Shown here piece after piece: positions 16,528-25,042 of a DNA stretch of 64,000 nt. The stretch comes from Micropruina glycogenica (GTDB taxonomy: Bacteria; Actinomycetota; Actinomycetes; Propionibacteriales; Propionibacteriaceae). The notes under the pieces were generated by a model. It was not told where the DNA came from, made no database searches, and saw only the letters and a program-made list of their open reading frames with translations. The stretch spans positions 2,976,001 to 3,040,000 of the forward strand of contig NZ_LT985188.1 in assembly GCF_900289045.1 (NCBI RefSeq), given 5' to 3'. Within the stretch, counting starts at the first letter, position 1, and every line of letters begins with the position of its first letter. A program made the translations under genes and the position numbers.

Positions 16528-17183
16528 GCCCAGCGATCAGGGTCTTTCTGGCCGACGACCAGGCGCTGGTGCGCAGCGGCTTTCGCATGCTGATCGAGTC
16601 AGAAGACGACCTAGTGGTGGTCGGCGAGGCGTCCGACGGGGCGGCGACCCTGCGGGCACTGTCGGCGCAGCCGGTCGACGTGGTGCTGATGGACATTCGC
16701 ATGCCCGTGATGGACGGCGTCGAGGCCACCCGGCTGATCGTGCAGTCGGGCCTGCCGACCCGGGTGCTGGTGCTCACCACGTTCGACCTCGACGAGTACG
16801 TGTTCGCGGCGCTCAAGGCGGGGGCGTCGGGCTTTCTGCTCAAAGACGCGCGGCCCGCCGACCTGCTCAACGCCATTCGCACCGTGGCCGCGGGCGAGGC
16901 GGTGATGGCGCCGTCGGCCACCCGGAGGCTGCTCGACCACGTGGTACCCACCCTGCCCGCCTCGCCCGGGGTCGATCACCGGCTCGACGTGCTCACCGAC
17001 CGCGAGCGCGAGGTGCTCATCGAGATCGCGGCCGGGGCGACCAACGCTGAGATCGCGACCACGCTCTACATGGCCGAGGGCACGGTGAAGACCCACATCG
17101 GACGGCTGCTCGCCAAGCTGCACATCCGTGACCGGGTGGGGCTGGTGCTGTTGGCGTACGAGACGGGGTTGGTACGTAGGTAG
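16524..17183 (+). CDS. NarL/FixJ-family response regulator
   Basis: This 219-aa protein has a receiver domain with the acidic pair Asp11-Asp12, phospho-acceptor Asp57 (VVLMDIRMP) and Lys107 (FLLKDARP). A LuxR-type helix-turn-helix follows at about 150-212 (LTDREREVLIEIAAGATNAEIA, then YMAEGTVKTHIGRLLAKL). All switch residues are present, so phosphorylation by the preceding kinase is expected. It is coupled to that kinase by a 4-bp overlap. Target genes are not evident; the divergent LCP-like gene is the nearest candidate. Confidence 0.94.
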   Translation: MSPAIRVFLADDQALVRSGFRMLIESEDDLVVVGEASDGAATLRALSAQPVDVVLMDIRMPVMDGVEATRLIVQSGLPTRVLVLTTFDLDEYVFAALKAGASGFLLKDARPADLLNAIRTVAAGEAVMAPSATRRLLDHVVPTLPASPGVDHRLDVLTDREREVLIEIAAGATNAEIATTLYMAEGTVKTHIGRLLAKLHIRDRVGLVLLAYETGLVRR

Positions 17184-17214
17184 CAGCCGGCCCCGGTACC
17201 GCTGTCATCCCAAG

Positions 17215-17330
17215 GCCTTCCTTCATCCCGGCGAAGGCCGGGATCTCTGCCGGACGGCGGCTGATGGGAACTCAACCTGTCTGGCCGATCCTGCGATTGA
17301 GATCCCTGCGTCCGCCGGGATGACGATCCG
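17215..17330. repeat. Family-A hairpin repeats after the response regulator
   Basis: CATCCCGGCGAAGGCCGGGATC (about 17224-17245), and a second unit in the other orientation (GATCCCTGCGTCCGCCGGGATG, about 17302-17323). The first is a candidate terminator for the two-component operon. Confidence 0.65.
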
Positions 17331-17490
17331 CCGGTCGAGCTTGCCGAGACCCCGCCGTGGTGTCGGTTCGCCGGTCGAGCTTGCCGAGACCCCGCCGTGG
17401 TGTCGGTTCGCCGGTCGAGCTTGCCGAGACCCCGCCGTGGTGTCGGTTCGCTGGTCGAGCTTGTCGAGACCCCTCCGGCGCCAGGTCACG
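17331..17490. repeat. Tandem 40-bp repeat built on family-C sequence
   Basis: A 40-bp unit beginning CCGGTCGAGCTTGCCGAGAC is present three times without change (17331-17370, 17371-17410, 17411-17450). A fourth, diverged partial copy runs to about 17475. Each unit contains one family-C half palindrome. No spacer variation is seen, so this is a simple tandem array. Confidence 0.9.
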
Positions 17491-17556
17491 TAACTGCCTT
17501 TGTGACACGTCACTGCCTGCGCGCGGGCAGCGAAGTGTCACGAAGGCAGCGACGTT
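17488..17556. repeat. Family-D ~70-bp hairpin repeat, copy 1
   Basis: Imperfect inverted repeat: the left arm ACGTAACTGCCTTTGTGACA is opposed by the right arm TGTCACGAAGGCAGCGACGT around a CCTGCGCGCGGG centre. It lies about 40 bp before the threonine synthase start and is the same element as at 33896, 51920 and 59305. Confidence 0.85.
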
Positions 17557-17598
17557 GGCGGCTGCGTCCCCACAGTCACGCTTCGGTAGGCTCGGCGG

Positions 17599-19056
17599 GT
17601 GCGTTACGTGTCGACCCGCAGTGCCCAGGTGCCCGGACTGCCGTTCTGCGACATTCTGCTCGAGGGTCTGGCACCCGACGGCGGCCTCTACCTGCCGGAG
17701 AGTTACCCGCAGGTCAGCGCCGAAACCCTGGCCCACTGGGACGCCCTGCTGCACGACCAGGGGTACGCGGCGGTGGCCTTCGAGGTGCTCAGCCTGTTCG
17801 TGGACGACGTTCCGGCCGCCGATCTGCGGGCGATCTGTGAGCGCGCCTACGCCGCCGACGTCTTCGGCGACCCGGTCGTGCCGGTCACCGAGTTGTCGGA
17901 CGATGTGTGGCTGGCCCATCTGTCCGAAGGCCCGACCGCCGCCTTCAAAGACATGGCCATGCAGTTACTCGGCCAGCTCTTCGAGTACGAACTTGGCCGC
18001 CGCGGCCAGGTGCTCACCATTCTGGGCGCCACCTCGGGCGACACCGGCTCGGCCGCCGAATACGCCATGCGCGGTCGCCACGGCATCACCGTGTTCATGC
18101 TGTCGCCGCAGGGCCGCATGAGCCCGTTTCAGCAGGCACAGATGTTCAGCCTGGACGACCCGCACATCGTCAACCTGGCCGTCGCCGGCACCTTCGACGA
18201 CTGCCAGGACCTGGTCAAGGCCGTGCTGGGGGACGCGCCGTTCAAGGCCGCGCACCGCATCGGCGCGGTCAACTCGATCAACTGGGGCCGCGTGGTCGCC
18301 CAGGTGATCTACTACGTGGTCGCCTACCTGCGGGTCACGCACGCTGCCCGCACCGCCGGTCAACCGCTCCCGAAGGTGTCGTTCGCCGTACCCACCGGCA
18401 ACTTCGGCAACATCTGCGCCGCCCACGTGACCCGGCAGATGGGGGTGCCGATCGACGCCCTGATTCTCGCCACCAACGAGAACAACGTGCTCGACGAGTT
18501 CTTTCGCACCGGCGTCTACCGGGTTCGATCGGGGGCCGAAGAGACGTCCAGCCCCTCGATGGACATCAGCAAGGCCAGCAACTTCGAGCGCTTCGTCTAC
18601 GACCTGCTCGGCCGCGACGGAGTTCGGGTCGCTGAGCTGTTCGGGCCGGGTCTGCGGGCGACCGGCGTGATCGACCTCAGCGGCACACCCGAGTTCGCCA
18701 CCCTGCGCGAGCGCTACGGGTTCATGTCGGGCACCTCGACGCACGCCGACCGGTTGGCCACGATTCGCGCGGTCGAGGGGGCGGACGGGGTGGTCATCGA
18801 CCCGCACACTGCAGATGCGGTGAAGGTGGCCCATGACCTGCGCGGCTCGATCGACGGCGCGATCGTGGTGACCGAGACGGCCCTGCCGGTGAAGTTCTCG
18901 GCCACCATCGTCGAGGCGCTGGGCCGCGAGCCGCAGCGTCCGGCGGCGTTCGAGGGCATCGAGAGCCTGCCCCGGCACGTCACCGACATTCCGGCGGACG
19001 CCGACGTGCTCAAGCAGATCATGAGCGATCGACTGGCCTCCCGGACCCAAGGCTGA
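17599..19056 (+). CDS. thrC: Threonine synthase
   Basis: This 485-aa enzyme is the long form of threonine synthase (yeast/E. coli type). It has an N-terminal domain beginning RYVSTRSAQVPGLPFCDILLEGLAPDGGLYLPE, the PLP lysine Lys117 in GPTAAFKDMAMQLLG, the phosphate cup SGDTGSAAEYAM, and PTGNFGNICA. It converts O-phosphohomoserine to threonine. The start is a GTG at 17599, conserved in position relative to the family. It is monocistronic here, with no homoserine dehydrogenase or kinase gene nearby. The upstream DNA contains only repeats; no attenuator was recognised. Confidence 0.95.
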   Translation: MRYVSTRSAQVPGLPFCDILLEGLAPDGGLYLPESYPQVSAETLAHWDALLHDQGYAAVAFEVLSLFVDDVPAADLRAICERAYAADVFGDPVVPVTELSDDVWLAHLSEGPTAAFKDMAMQLLGQLFEYELGRRGQVLTILGATSGDTGSAAEYAMRGRHGITVFMLSPQGRMSPFQQAQMFSLDDPHIVNLAVAGTFDDCQDLVKAVLGDAPFKAAHRIGAVNSINWGRVVAQVIYYVVAYLRVTHAARTAGQPLPKVSFAVPTGNFGNICAAHVTRQMGVPIDALILATNENNVLDEFFRTGVYRVRSGAEETSSPSMDISKASNFERFVYDLLGRDGVRVAELFGPGLRATGVIDLSGTPEFATLRERYGFMSGTSTHADRLATIRAVEGADGVVIDPHTADAVKVAHDLRGSIDGAIVVTETALPVKFSATIVEALGREPQRPAAFEGIESLPRHVTDIPADADVLKQIMSDRLASRTQG

Positions 19057-19114
19057 ACGCTCGTCGAGCGTGCCGAGCCTTCCATGGCGTTCTCGCAACC
19101 CAGGGAGGCCCGTT

Positions 19115-19215
19115 CCAACCCCGTCATCCCGGCGGACGCCGGGATCTCAAGCGACGACCGACCAGCCCGAGATCCCGACTTTCGTCGGGGTGATGGGTGC
19201 GGGCATCGTCGGGAT
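19115..19215. repeat. Family-A hairpin repeats between convergent genes
   Basis: CATCCCGGCGGACGCCGGGATC at about 19125-19146, then the diverged partial units GAGATCCCGACTTTCGTCGGGGTGATG at about 19170-19196 and ATCGTCGGGATGACGAGG. They separate threonine synthase from the M50-like gene and may serve as a shared terminator. Confidence 0.65.
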
Positions 19216-19268
19216 GACGAGGCGGTCATCCGTCTGGATGACCGTGTCGGCGGTCGCACACGCACAGG

Positions 19269-19970
19269 TCAGGGCGCGAGCAGCAGCCAGCCTCCACCAA
19301 CCAGGGCAGCCAGCCCGAGCACGAAGAAGACTCCTACCCACAACGCCGCCGGAACCCGTGTGAGCCGAGCCAACTGGTCGACGTCCGAGCCGCGACCCTG
19401 ACCGCGTCGCCGCTGCACCTGCAGTTCGACCACCGAGCGGGGCGCCGCGAGCAGCATCGCCCACACCAGCGCCGTCGCCACCCACACCAGCACCGCCGCC
19501 GATGCCCACCACGACAAAGCCGCCACAGCCACTCCCGTCGCAAGCACCACCCACAGCCCGTACAGGTTGCGAATCAGCAGCAGCACCACGACGCAGGCGA
19601 GCACCATCGTCCACAAGAGCCCGGCGGCATACCCCTGCCCCAGCACCACCGCCCCCAGCAGGCCCAGCACCGAGGGGGCCGGGTAGCCGGCGGCCAACGT
19701 CGCGACCATGCCGGGCCCAGACGGACGGCCCTTGCTGAGCGTCAGCCCCGACGTGTCCTTGTGCAGTTGGATGCCGCGCAGCTTCCGTCCGGAGAGCTTG
19801 GCCACCAGGGCGTGACCCGCCTCGTGCACCAGGGTGATCACGTGCCGCACCAGCCGGTACCCCGGTGGCGACCAGACCACCGCCAGCGCGATCAGTCCGA
19901 CGAGCGCCACCGAGGTGGTCGGCAGGGGCTGTTGCACGGTGGTCGCCCGCACCCAGATGTCACGCAGCAC
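19269..19970 (-). CDS. M50-like membrane metalloprotease
   Basis: This 233-aa protein has about five to six hydrophobic helices and the zinc motif HEAGH (in ITLVHEAGHALVAKLSGR, about residues 49-53). A second hydrophobic region contains the usual small-residue motif AGYPAPSVLG. This is the M50B-like family of short membrane proteins. A canonical site-2-protease LDG motif is not seen, so activity is unproven. The start is a GTG at 19970. Neighbouring genes give no hint of a substrate. Confidence 0.78.
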   Translation of the reverse strand: MLRDIWVRATTVQQPLPTTSVALVGLIALAVVWSPPGYRLVRHVITLVHEAGHALVAKLSGRKLRGIQLHKDTSGLTLSKGRPSGPGMVATLAAGYPAPSVLGLLGAVVLGQGYAAGLLWTMVLACVVVLLLIRNLYGLWVVLATGVAVAALSWWASAAVLVWVATALVWAMLLAAPRSVVELQVQRRRGQGRGSDVDQLARLTRVPAALWVGVFFVLGLAALVGGGWLLLAP

Positions 19971-20012
19971 GCGATCAACCGTAGCCAGCGGTTTGAGGCT
20001 GACACGAAGACA

Positions 20013-20120
20013 AACGGGTGCCGGCAGCGGTCACAGGTGCTGCCGCAGATCACTGCTGCCGCGTTGTGACCCGGCAGCATTCACCTGTCCCGGCACTCAA
20101 CACTGATGCCGGCACCCGTT
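20013..20120. repeat. 108-bp element with 14-bp terminal inverted repeats
   Basis: The element starts AACGGGTGCCGGCA and ends with the exact complement TGCCGGCACCCGTT. Inside are further opposed segments (GGTCACAGGTGCTGCCG, and CGGCAGCATTCACCTGTCCCGG). It can fold as one long structure and has no coding potential. It may be a miniature transposon remnant or a structured RNA; it is not one of repeat families A-D. Confidence 0.75.
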
Positions 20121-20154
20121 GGCTCGCTTAGGGAAGCGCTGATCAACATGCCTT

Positions 20155-20215
20155 CCCAGTCGTTGAACCTGTCGAAACCCCTAACCAGAGCGGTCTCGAC
20201 GAGCTCGACCAACGC
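20155..20215. repeat. Family-C palindromic repeat
   Basis: GTTGAACCTGTCGAAACC is followed by GGTCTCGACGAGCTCGACCAACGC, which is close to its complement. It immediately follows the stop of the M3 peptidase gene and may act as its terminator. Confidence 0.6.
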
Positions 20216-22261
20216 TCAGGCGTCCAAACCCCGGCGCTCCAGCAGGTGCGCGATGTCGGGGTCTTGCCCGCGGAAGTCGCGGTAGGTGTCCATCGCCTCG
20301 ACCGAGCCGCCCGGGGCCAGCAGCTTCTCGCGGTAACGCTGACCGTTCGCCCTGGTCAGACCCCCGTTGGCGCGAAACCAGGCGGCCGTGTCGGCGTCCA
20401 ACACCTCCGACCAGATGTAGCTGTAGTAGCCGGCGGCGTAGCCGTTCTCGAAGATGTGCCGAAAGTACGTGGAACGGTAGCGGGAAGGAACGAGTTCGAA
20501 GTCGACGCCCGCCGCGGCCAACGCCCGCTGCTCGAAATCGAGCACGCCGTCGGCGTCGGTGGGCAGGTCATCGAGCGGGGTCGAATGCCAGGCCTGGTCG
20601 AGAATCGAAGCGGCCAGCAGTTCGGTGGTGGCGAAACCCTGGTCGAACAACTCGGCGGCCTTGAGGTCACTCACCCATTCGTCGGGAATCGGCTCGCCGG
20701 TGACGTGGTGCACTGCGTAGCGGCGCAGCAGGTCGGGGTCGAGTGACCACATCTCGTTGACCTGTGACGGAAACTCGACGAAGTCGCGCGGAGTGTTGGC
20801 GCCCGACTGCGACGCGTAGCGGGTGCTCGACAGCAGGCCGTGCAGAGCGTGGCCGAACTCGTGAAAGAGCGTGTTCACCTCGCCCCAGGTGAGCAGCGTG
20901 GGCTGCCCGGCGGGCGGCTTCACGATGTTGAGGTTGTTCGTCACCACCGGCCGACGGGCCAGCAGGTGGCTCTGGTCGACCAGATTGTTCATCCACGCGC
21001 CGCCCTGCTTGCCGGCTCGGGTGTAGAAGTCGGCCAGAAACAGCCCCAACCCGGTGCCGTCGGCGTCGCGCACCTCGAAGATGCGCACCTCGTCGTTGTA
21101 GCCGGCCAGGTCGTCACGCTCGACGAAGGTGATGCCGAACAAGCCCGTGGCTGCGGCGAACACCCCCTCGTGCAGCACCCGCTCCAGTTCGAGGTAGGGC
21201 CGAAGCAGCGCGGTGTCGAAGTGATAGCGCTGTCCTTTCAACTGCTCGGCGCGAAACTGCCAGTCCCAGGGTTCGAGCGGCTCGGTCTGCAGCGGCTGCA
21301 GGTCGTCCGCCTCGGCACGAGCGTTGCGCACCGCGGCCGGAGCGAGCCGGTTCAGCATGTCGTGCACCGCCTGGGACGTCTTCGCGCAACCCTCCGCCGC
21401 CACGTACGCGGAATGGCTCGGGTAGCCGAGCAACACCGACCGCTCGGCGCGGGCGCGAGCGATGTCGACCACCAGTTGGCGCGTGTCGAACTCGCCCGAC
21501 CAGCCGCGCTCGACCGCGGCTTCATGCACGCGCCGGCGCAACCCGCGATCGGCGGCCTCGGTCAGCACGTCCTGCGGGGTACAGGCGTCGAGCTCGAGCA
21601 ACCAGCCGTCAAGGCGCCGAGTTTCGGCCGCCGCGCGGGCGCCGGCGCGGGTGGCGTCCGAGAGGCCGTCGAGTTCTGCCTCGTCGGTGACGTGCACGGC
21701 GGCGGCGTTGCCGCCGGCCAGGGCGCGCCGTCCGAACGCCGACTGAAGCTCGGCCAGCGTCGCGTTGAGTTCACGCAGCCTGGCCTGGTCGGCCTCGGGC
21801 AGCCCGACGCCGGCGCGCTCGAACGCCCGCAGCCGCTGGTCGAGCCAATACGCGGCCGCTGGTTCGAGCTGCACCTCGCCTGCCTCGACGCGTGTCGCCA
21901 GGGCCCTCACGCGGTCGTAGAGCGGGCGGTTCTGGTGCACGGCATCGTCGAACCGGGCCAGTTCGGGTGCCATCGCGGCGTCGATGTCGTCGAGCTCGGG
22001 CGTGGTGTCTGCCGGCTGAACGGACTCAAACGCCAGCAGGGCACGATCGAGCAACTGGCGCGACGCCTCCCACGCGTCGATCACGTTGGCCACGGTCGGC
22101 GGTTCATGGTCGTCGGCGATGGCCTGCAGCGCGGTGAGCATCTCGGCCATGCCCGCGCGCACGGCGGGCAGGTAGTGCTCGGCCCGCACCTGCGCCCAGT
22201 CGATGAGCTGATAGGGCAGCGTGGACGGGCCGGCGAACGGGTTGTCGGCATCGAGCGTCAT
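20216..22261 (-). CDS. M3-family oligopeptidase (Dcp/OpdA type)
   Basis: This 681-aa cytoplasmic zinc peptidase carries HEFGHALHG (467-475). Upstream it has the M3 elements GAWMNNLVDQSH and TNNLNIVKPPAGQPTLLTW, and downstream FVEFPSQVNEMW, all typical of peptidyl-dipeptidase Dcp and oligopeptidase A. Such enzymes degrade short peptides. Residues run from an N-terminal PFAGPSTLPYQLIDWAQVRAEHY to a C-terminal FRGQDPDIAHLLERRGL, the full family length. ATG 22261 was chosen over an in-frame ATG at 22333 because family members start near this point. No signal peptide. Confidence 0.93.
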   Translation of the reverse strand: MTLDADNPFAGPSTLPYQLIDWAQVRAEHYLPAVRAGMAEMLTALQAIADDHEPPTVANVIDAWEASRQLLDRALLAFESVQPADTTPELDDIDAAMAPELARFDDAVHQNRPLYDRVRALATRVEAGEVQLEPAAAYWLDQRLRAFERAGVGLPEADQARLRELNATLAELQSAFGRRALAGGNAAAVHVTDEAELDGLSDATRAGARAAAETRRLDGWLLELDACTPQDVLTEAADRGLRRRVHEAAVERGWSGEFDTRQLVVDIARARAERSVLLGYPSHSAYVAAEGCAKTSQAVHDMLNRLAPAAVRNARAEADDLQPLQTEPLEPWDWQFRAEQLKGQRYHFDTALLRPYLELERVLHEGVFAAATGLFGITFVERDDLAGYNDEVRIFEVRDADGTGLGLFLADFYTRAGKQGGAWMNNLVDQSHLLARRPVVTNNLNIVKPPAGQPTLLTWGEVNTLFHEFGHALHGLLSSTRYASQSGANTPRDFVEFPSQVNEMWSLDPDLLRRYAVHHVTGEPIPDEWVSDLKAAELFDQGFATTELLAASILDQAWHSTPLDDLPTDADGVLDFEQRALAAAGVDFELVPSRYRSTYFRHIFENGYAAGYYSYIWSEVLDADTAAWFRANGGLTRANGQRYREKLLAPGGSVEAMDTYRDFRGQDPDIAHLLERRGLDA

Positions 22262-22348
22262 GGAGCCAATCTTGCCCGGCTTCGGACAGTGATCCACATT
22301 CGGCACCCGTGCGGTGCTCACTGTGGAAGTCATCCGCGCAAGAAATCG

Positions 22349-22681
22349 CTACACCACGGTTGGGTGACCCGAATCGGCCACCAGCGCCTTGCCCGCCTCC
22401 TCCCACGCCTGCATGCCGCCCGCCACGTTGGTGGCCTCGACGCCCTGAGTGCCCAGGTAAACCACCGCCCGCGCCGAACGGACGCCTGAGCGACAGACCA
22501 CTGGCAGCGCACCGTCGACCGCAGGCAGGTCGGCCAGTCGGGTGGGCAACAGCCCCAGCGGAATGTGCACCGCGTTGGGAGCGTGCCCCCCCACCCACTC
22601 GTTGGGTTCGCGCACGTCCAGCAGCACCGCGTCGTCGCCGAACGTGTGCACCGAGGTCTGTCGAATCGTCACGGAATTCAT
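22349..22681 (-). CDS. Single-domain rhodanese
   Basis: This 110-aa rhodanese has the N-terminal LLDVREPNEWVGGHAPNAVHIPLG motif and the active-site loop around Cys63 (CRSGVRSA). Such proteins carry sulfane sulfur from thiosulfate or polysulfide. It ends with NVAGGMQAWEEAG. A second rhodanese at 26859 is closely related (roughly half the residues identical by eye), and the two flank the damaged iron locus. The long reading-frame extension upstream is made of repeat DNA, so ATG 22681 is used. Confidence 0.92.
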   Translation of the reverse strand: MNSVTIRQTSVHTFGDDAVLLDVREPNEWVGGHAPNAVHIPLGLLPTRLADLPAVDGALPVVCRSGVRSARAVVYLGTQGVEATNVAGGMQAWEEAGKALVADSGHPTVV

Positions 22682-22828
22682 CGTTGCAGCGGCACCCGCG
22701 GGTTCGATCGGCTGTTGCACGTTTGTTCGCCGATCGCAACGTGGCACGGGCCGTCCAGCCGGGTGCCGTCGGCGACGGATCCCAGCGACAAGGACTTTCG
22801 TCGATTCGTGGCGAAACCGAGGCGAGCT

Positions 22829-23046
22829 GGGGACGGTTCTCCAACCGGTCAGGGGACGGTTCTCCAACCGGTCAGGGGACGGTTCTCCAACCGGTCAGGG
22901 GACGGTTCTCCAACCGGTCAGGGGACGGTTCTCCAACCGGTCAGGGGACGGTTCTCCGACGGCTTCAGGAACCGTCCCCCGAGTGGCAAGAGAACCGTCC
23001 CCCGAGTGGCAAGAGAACCGTCCCCTCACTCGAGAGAACCGTCCCC
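22829..23046. repeat. Family-B tandem array with central inversion (6 + 4 units)
   Basis: GGGGACGGTTCTCC starts at 22829, 22852, 22875, 22898, 22921 and 22944, a strict 23-bp period with CAACCGGTCA between copies. After a short centre, the complement AACCGTCCCC follows four times at roughly 22-bp spacing (near 22970, 22992, 23014, 23036), with spacers GAGTGGCAAG. The whole array can fold into a very long hairpin. It lies between the rhodanese and the iron-regulated promoter, and explains most of the 463-bp gap. Confidence 0.93.
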
Positions 23047-23107
23047 GGCTGCCCAGCAGCCGTCAATGCAGGACGTGGACTGGCCAACGGAGCGCGGCCG
23101 AATAAGG

Positions 23108-23126
23108 TTAGGCTGGCCTGACCTAA
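23108..23126 (+). promoter_or_regulatory. IdeR/DtxR iron box
   Basis: TTAGGCTGGCCTGACCTAA is a near-perfect 19-bp palindrome, close to the IdeR/DtxR consensus TTAGGTTAGCCTAACCTAA. It lies 20-38 bp before the start of the siderophore-binding lipoprotein and would repress the locus when iron is sufficient. Confidence 0.88.
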
Positions 23127-23145
23127 ATTCTCGAAGGAGTTCGTC

Positions 23146-24134
23146 TTGTTCGCCGTTCGTAAGTTCCTGGCCGGTGTCGTGCTGTTGCCGCTGGCGGCCG
23201 CCTGCACCACCACCGGTGCCGCGTCGCCCGCCCCAGCTGCGGGATCGGCGTCGTCCGCCCCGCCCCCGCGGCCACGATGACCGTCAAAGCCGAATTCGGC
23301 GAGGTCGAGCTGCCCACCGATCCGCAGGCCGCGCTGGGCATGTACACCACGGACGTCGACATTCTGATCACGCTGGGGTACCCGTTTGCCAAGAGCCAAC
23401 CGATTCGCGGCAACAGCGACTACACCACGTTTCCGAGCTACTCTCCTCAGGCCGAACTGGCCGGCGTGACGCCCTTCGCCAACTACCCCGACTTCAACTA
23501 CGAGAAGATCCTCGCCGCCCAACCCGATTTCATTCTCAACGGACTCGGCTACGGCAAGAAGACCGACGAGCGGCTCAAAGAGATCGGCGCCACCTACACC
23601 GTCAACGCCTTCGACGGCCGCAACTGGCGCGAACACGTCAAAGAAACGGCCGACGCGCTCGGCCGCACAGCGCAGTACGACGCGTGGTACGCCAAGTACC
23701 AGGCCAAGGTCGCCGAGGTGAAGGCCGCCATCGGCGACAAGGCGACGAACGCCGTGGTGGCACCCGTCAGCTCCTGGGACGGCAAGGTCAACTCGTCGTG
23801 CTACACCGGCCTGGAATGCCAGACCTTCGAAGAACTGGGCCTGACCATCTTCGCCCCCGCCAAAGAGAAGAACGGCGACGGCATCGAGCTGAGCGGCGAG
23901 AACCTGGGCAAACTCAAGCCGATCACCTACGCGTTCATGACCGTCGGTGCCGGCGACAGCGGCCAGAAGGAGTTCCAAACCACCAAGGACACCCTCGGCA
24001 AGAACAAGCTGTGGACCGCCTTGCCGTTCGTGGCCGACGACCACATCGTGCCCGACGAGATGGAGATGACCTACGGCTCACCCAGCGCCGCCATGGCCTT
24101 CTTGGACGTGGTGCAGAAATCGTTCACCTCATGA
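23146..24134 (+). pseudogene. Frameshifted siderophore-binding lipoprotein (FecB-like)
   Basis: A good ribosome site (AAGGAG) precedes a TTG at 23146. This opens a lipoprotein signal (LFAVRKFLAGVVLLPLAAAC, lipobox LAAAC) and an Ala/Pro/Ser linker that hits a stop at 23278. The mature periplasmic-binding domain continues in another frame from 23277 to 24134 (MTVKAEFGEVELPTDPQAAL, then ITLGYPF, GVTPFANYPDFNYEKILAAQPDFIL), as in FecB/FepB-like proteins. One indel in the C-rich stretch around 23255-23270 would explain it. Unless read through, the binding domain would be made without a signal peptide. The end overlaps the next gene by 4 bp. Confidence 0.82.
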
Positions 24135-25030
24135 GCGGCCGCATCACCGTGCCGATGGCCGTCTACACCGCCGAGGTCGTGGCCACCGAAGACCTCTCCC
24201 CCACCCTGCGCCGCGTGGTGCTGGGCGGGCAAGGGCTGGCCGGGTACTGCACCACCGGCGTGGGCGATGAGTACATCCGGCTGCTGTTTCCGGCCGAGGG
24301 CACCGAAGAGCCGGTGCTGCCCACCATCACCGACGGCGCCCTCGACTACGGCTCGATCGACCTGGACCTGCTGCGCACCTACACGGTTCGCCGGTTCGAC
24401 GCCGACCGCGGCCAGGTGACCGTCGACTTCGTCGTGCACGGGCACGGGGTGGCGACCACCTGGGCCCGCAGAGCGATCCCCGGTGACCTGGTGAGGCTGA
24501 ACAGCCCGACCGGCCTCTACGACCCGCCCGCCGATCTCGCCTGGCAGGTGCTGGTGGCCGACCTGGCCGGCCTGCCGGCACTGGCCCGGCTGCTCGAGCA
24601 GACCCCTGAGGGGGTGCGCACCCGAGTGGTCGTCGAGGTGCCGGGGCCCGAGGATCACATCGTCCTGCCGCAGCGCGCCACCACCACGATCAGTTGGGTG
24701 CACGGCGGCAACGGAAGTGCATCGAGCCGGCTCGAAGAGATCGTCCGGACCCTGCCCCGTCCGGACGGCACGGGGTACGTCTGGGTGGCCGGTGAGACCG
24801 CCGCACTGCGGGCCGTCCGGCGGCATCTGCGGCGCGAGCTGAAGCTGCCGCCCGACCGGTTCAAGGTGATCGGCTACTGGACCGACGCCGCCGAGTCGTG
24901 GCAGGAGCGGTACGACGCCCTCGACGAGGCCACCCGCGCCGAACTCGAAGACATGTGGGACGACGACAGCCGCGACGAGGACGAGATTCAGGACGAGTAC
25001 GACGAGCGCCTCACCGCGCTCGGCCTTTGA
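24131..25030 (+). CDS. Siderophore-interacting protein (ferric-siderophore reductase)
   Basis: This 299-aa flavoprotein belongs to the SIP/ViuB family. It has an N-terminal FAD-binding barrel (LSPTLRRVVLGG, then RTYTVRRFDADRGQVTVDFVVHGHGVATTWA) and a C-terminal NAD(P)H-binding half (LVADLAGLPALARLLE, VWVAGETAALRAVRRHLRRE, and KVIGYWTDAAESW). It releases iron by reducing the imported ferric siderophore. It overlaps the binding-protein gene by an ATGA. It is the only fully intact gene of the iron locus; its acidic C-terminal tail (about 25 residues) is typical for some family members. Confidence 0.92.
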   Translation: MSGRITVPMAVYTAEVVATEDLSPTLRRVVLGGQGLAGYCTTGVGDEYIRLLFPAEGTEEPVLPTITDGALDYGSIDLDLLRTYTVRRFDADRGQVTVDFVVHGHGVATTWARRAIPGDLVRLNSPTGLYDPPADLAWQVLVADLAGLPALARLLEQTPEGVRTRVVVEVPGPEDHIVLPQRATTTISWVHGGNGSASSRLEEIVRTLPRPDGTGYVWVAGETAALRAVRRHLRRELKLPPDRFKVIGYWTDAAESWQERYDALDEATRAELEDMWDDDSRDEDEIQDEYDERLTALGL

Positions 25031-25042
25031 TCGGCACAACCG

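Noticed and set aside
22829-23046. CRISPR-like array
   Set aside because: The 23-bp period has constant, not unique, spacers of about 9-10 bp, the second half is inverted, and no cas genes are present.
23250-23290. Programmed frameshift in the binding protein
   Set aside because: No slippery heptamer with a downstream pseudoknot is evident, and the neighbouring transporter genes carry many further frame breaks, so mutation or sequence error is the simpler view.
22565-25030. 821-codon frame joining repeat DNA to the siderophore-interacting protein
   Set aside because: The first ~500 codons are translated repeats and an out-of-frame shadow of the binding protein; only the part from ATG 24131 is coding.
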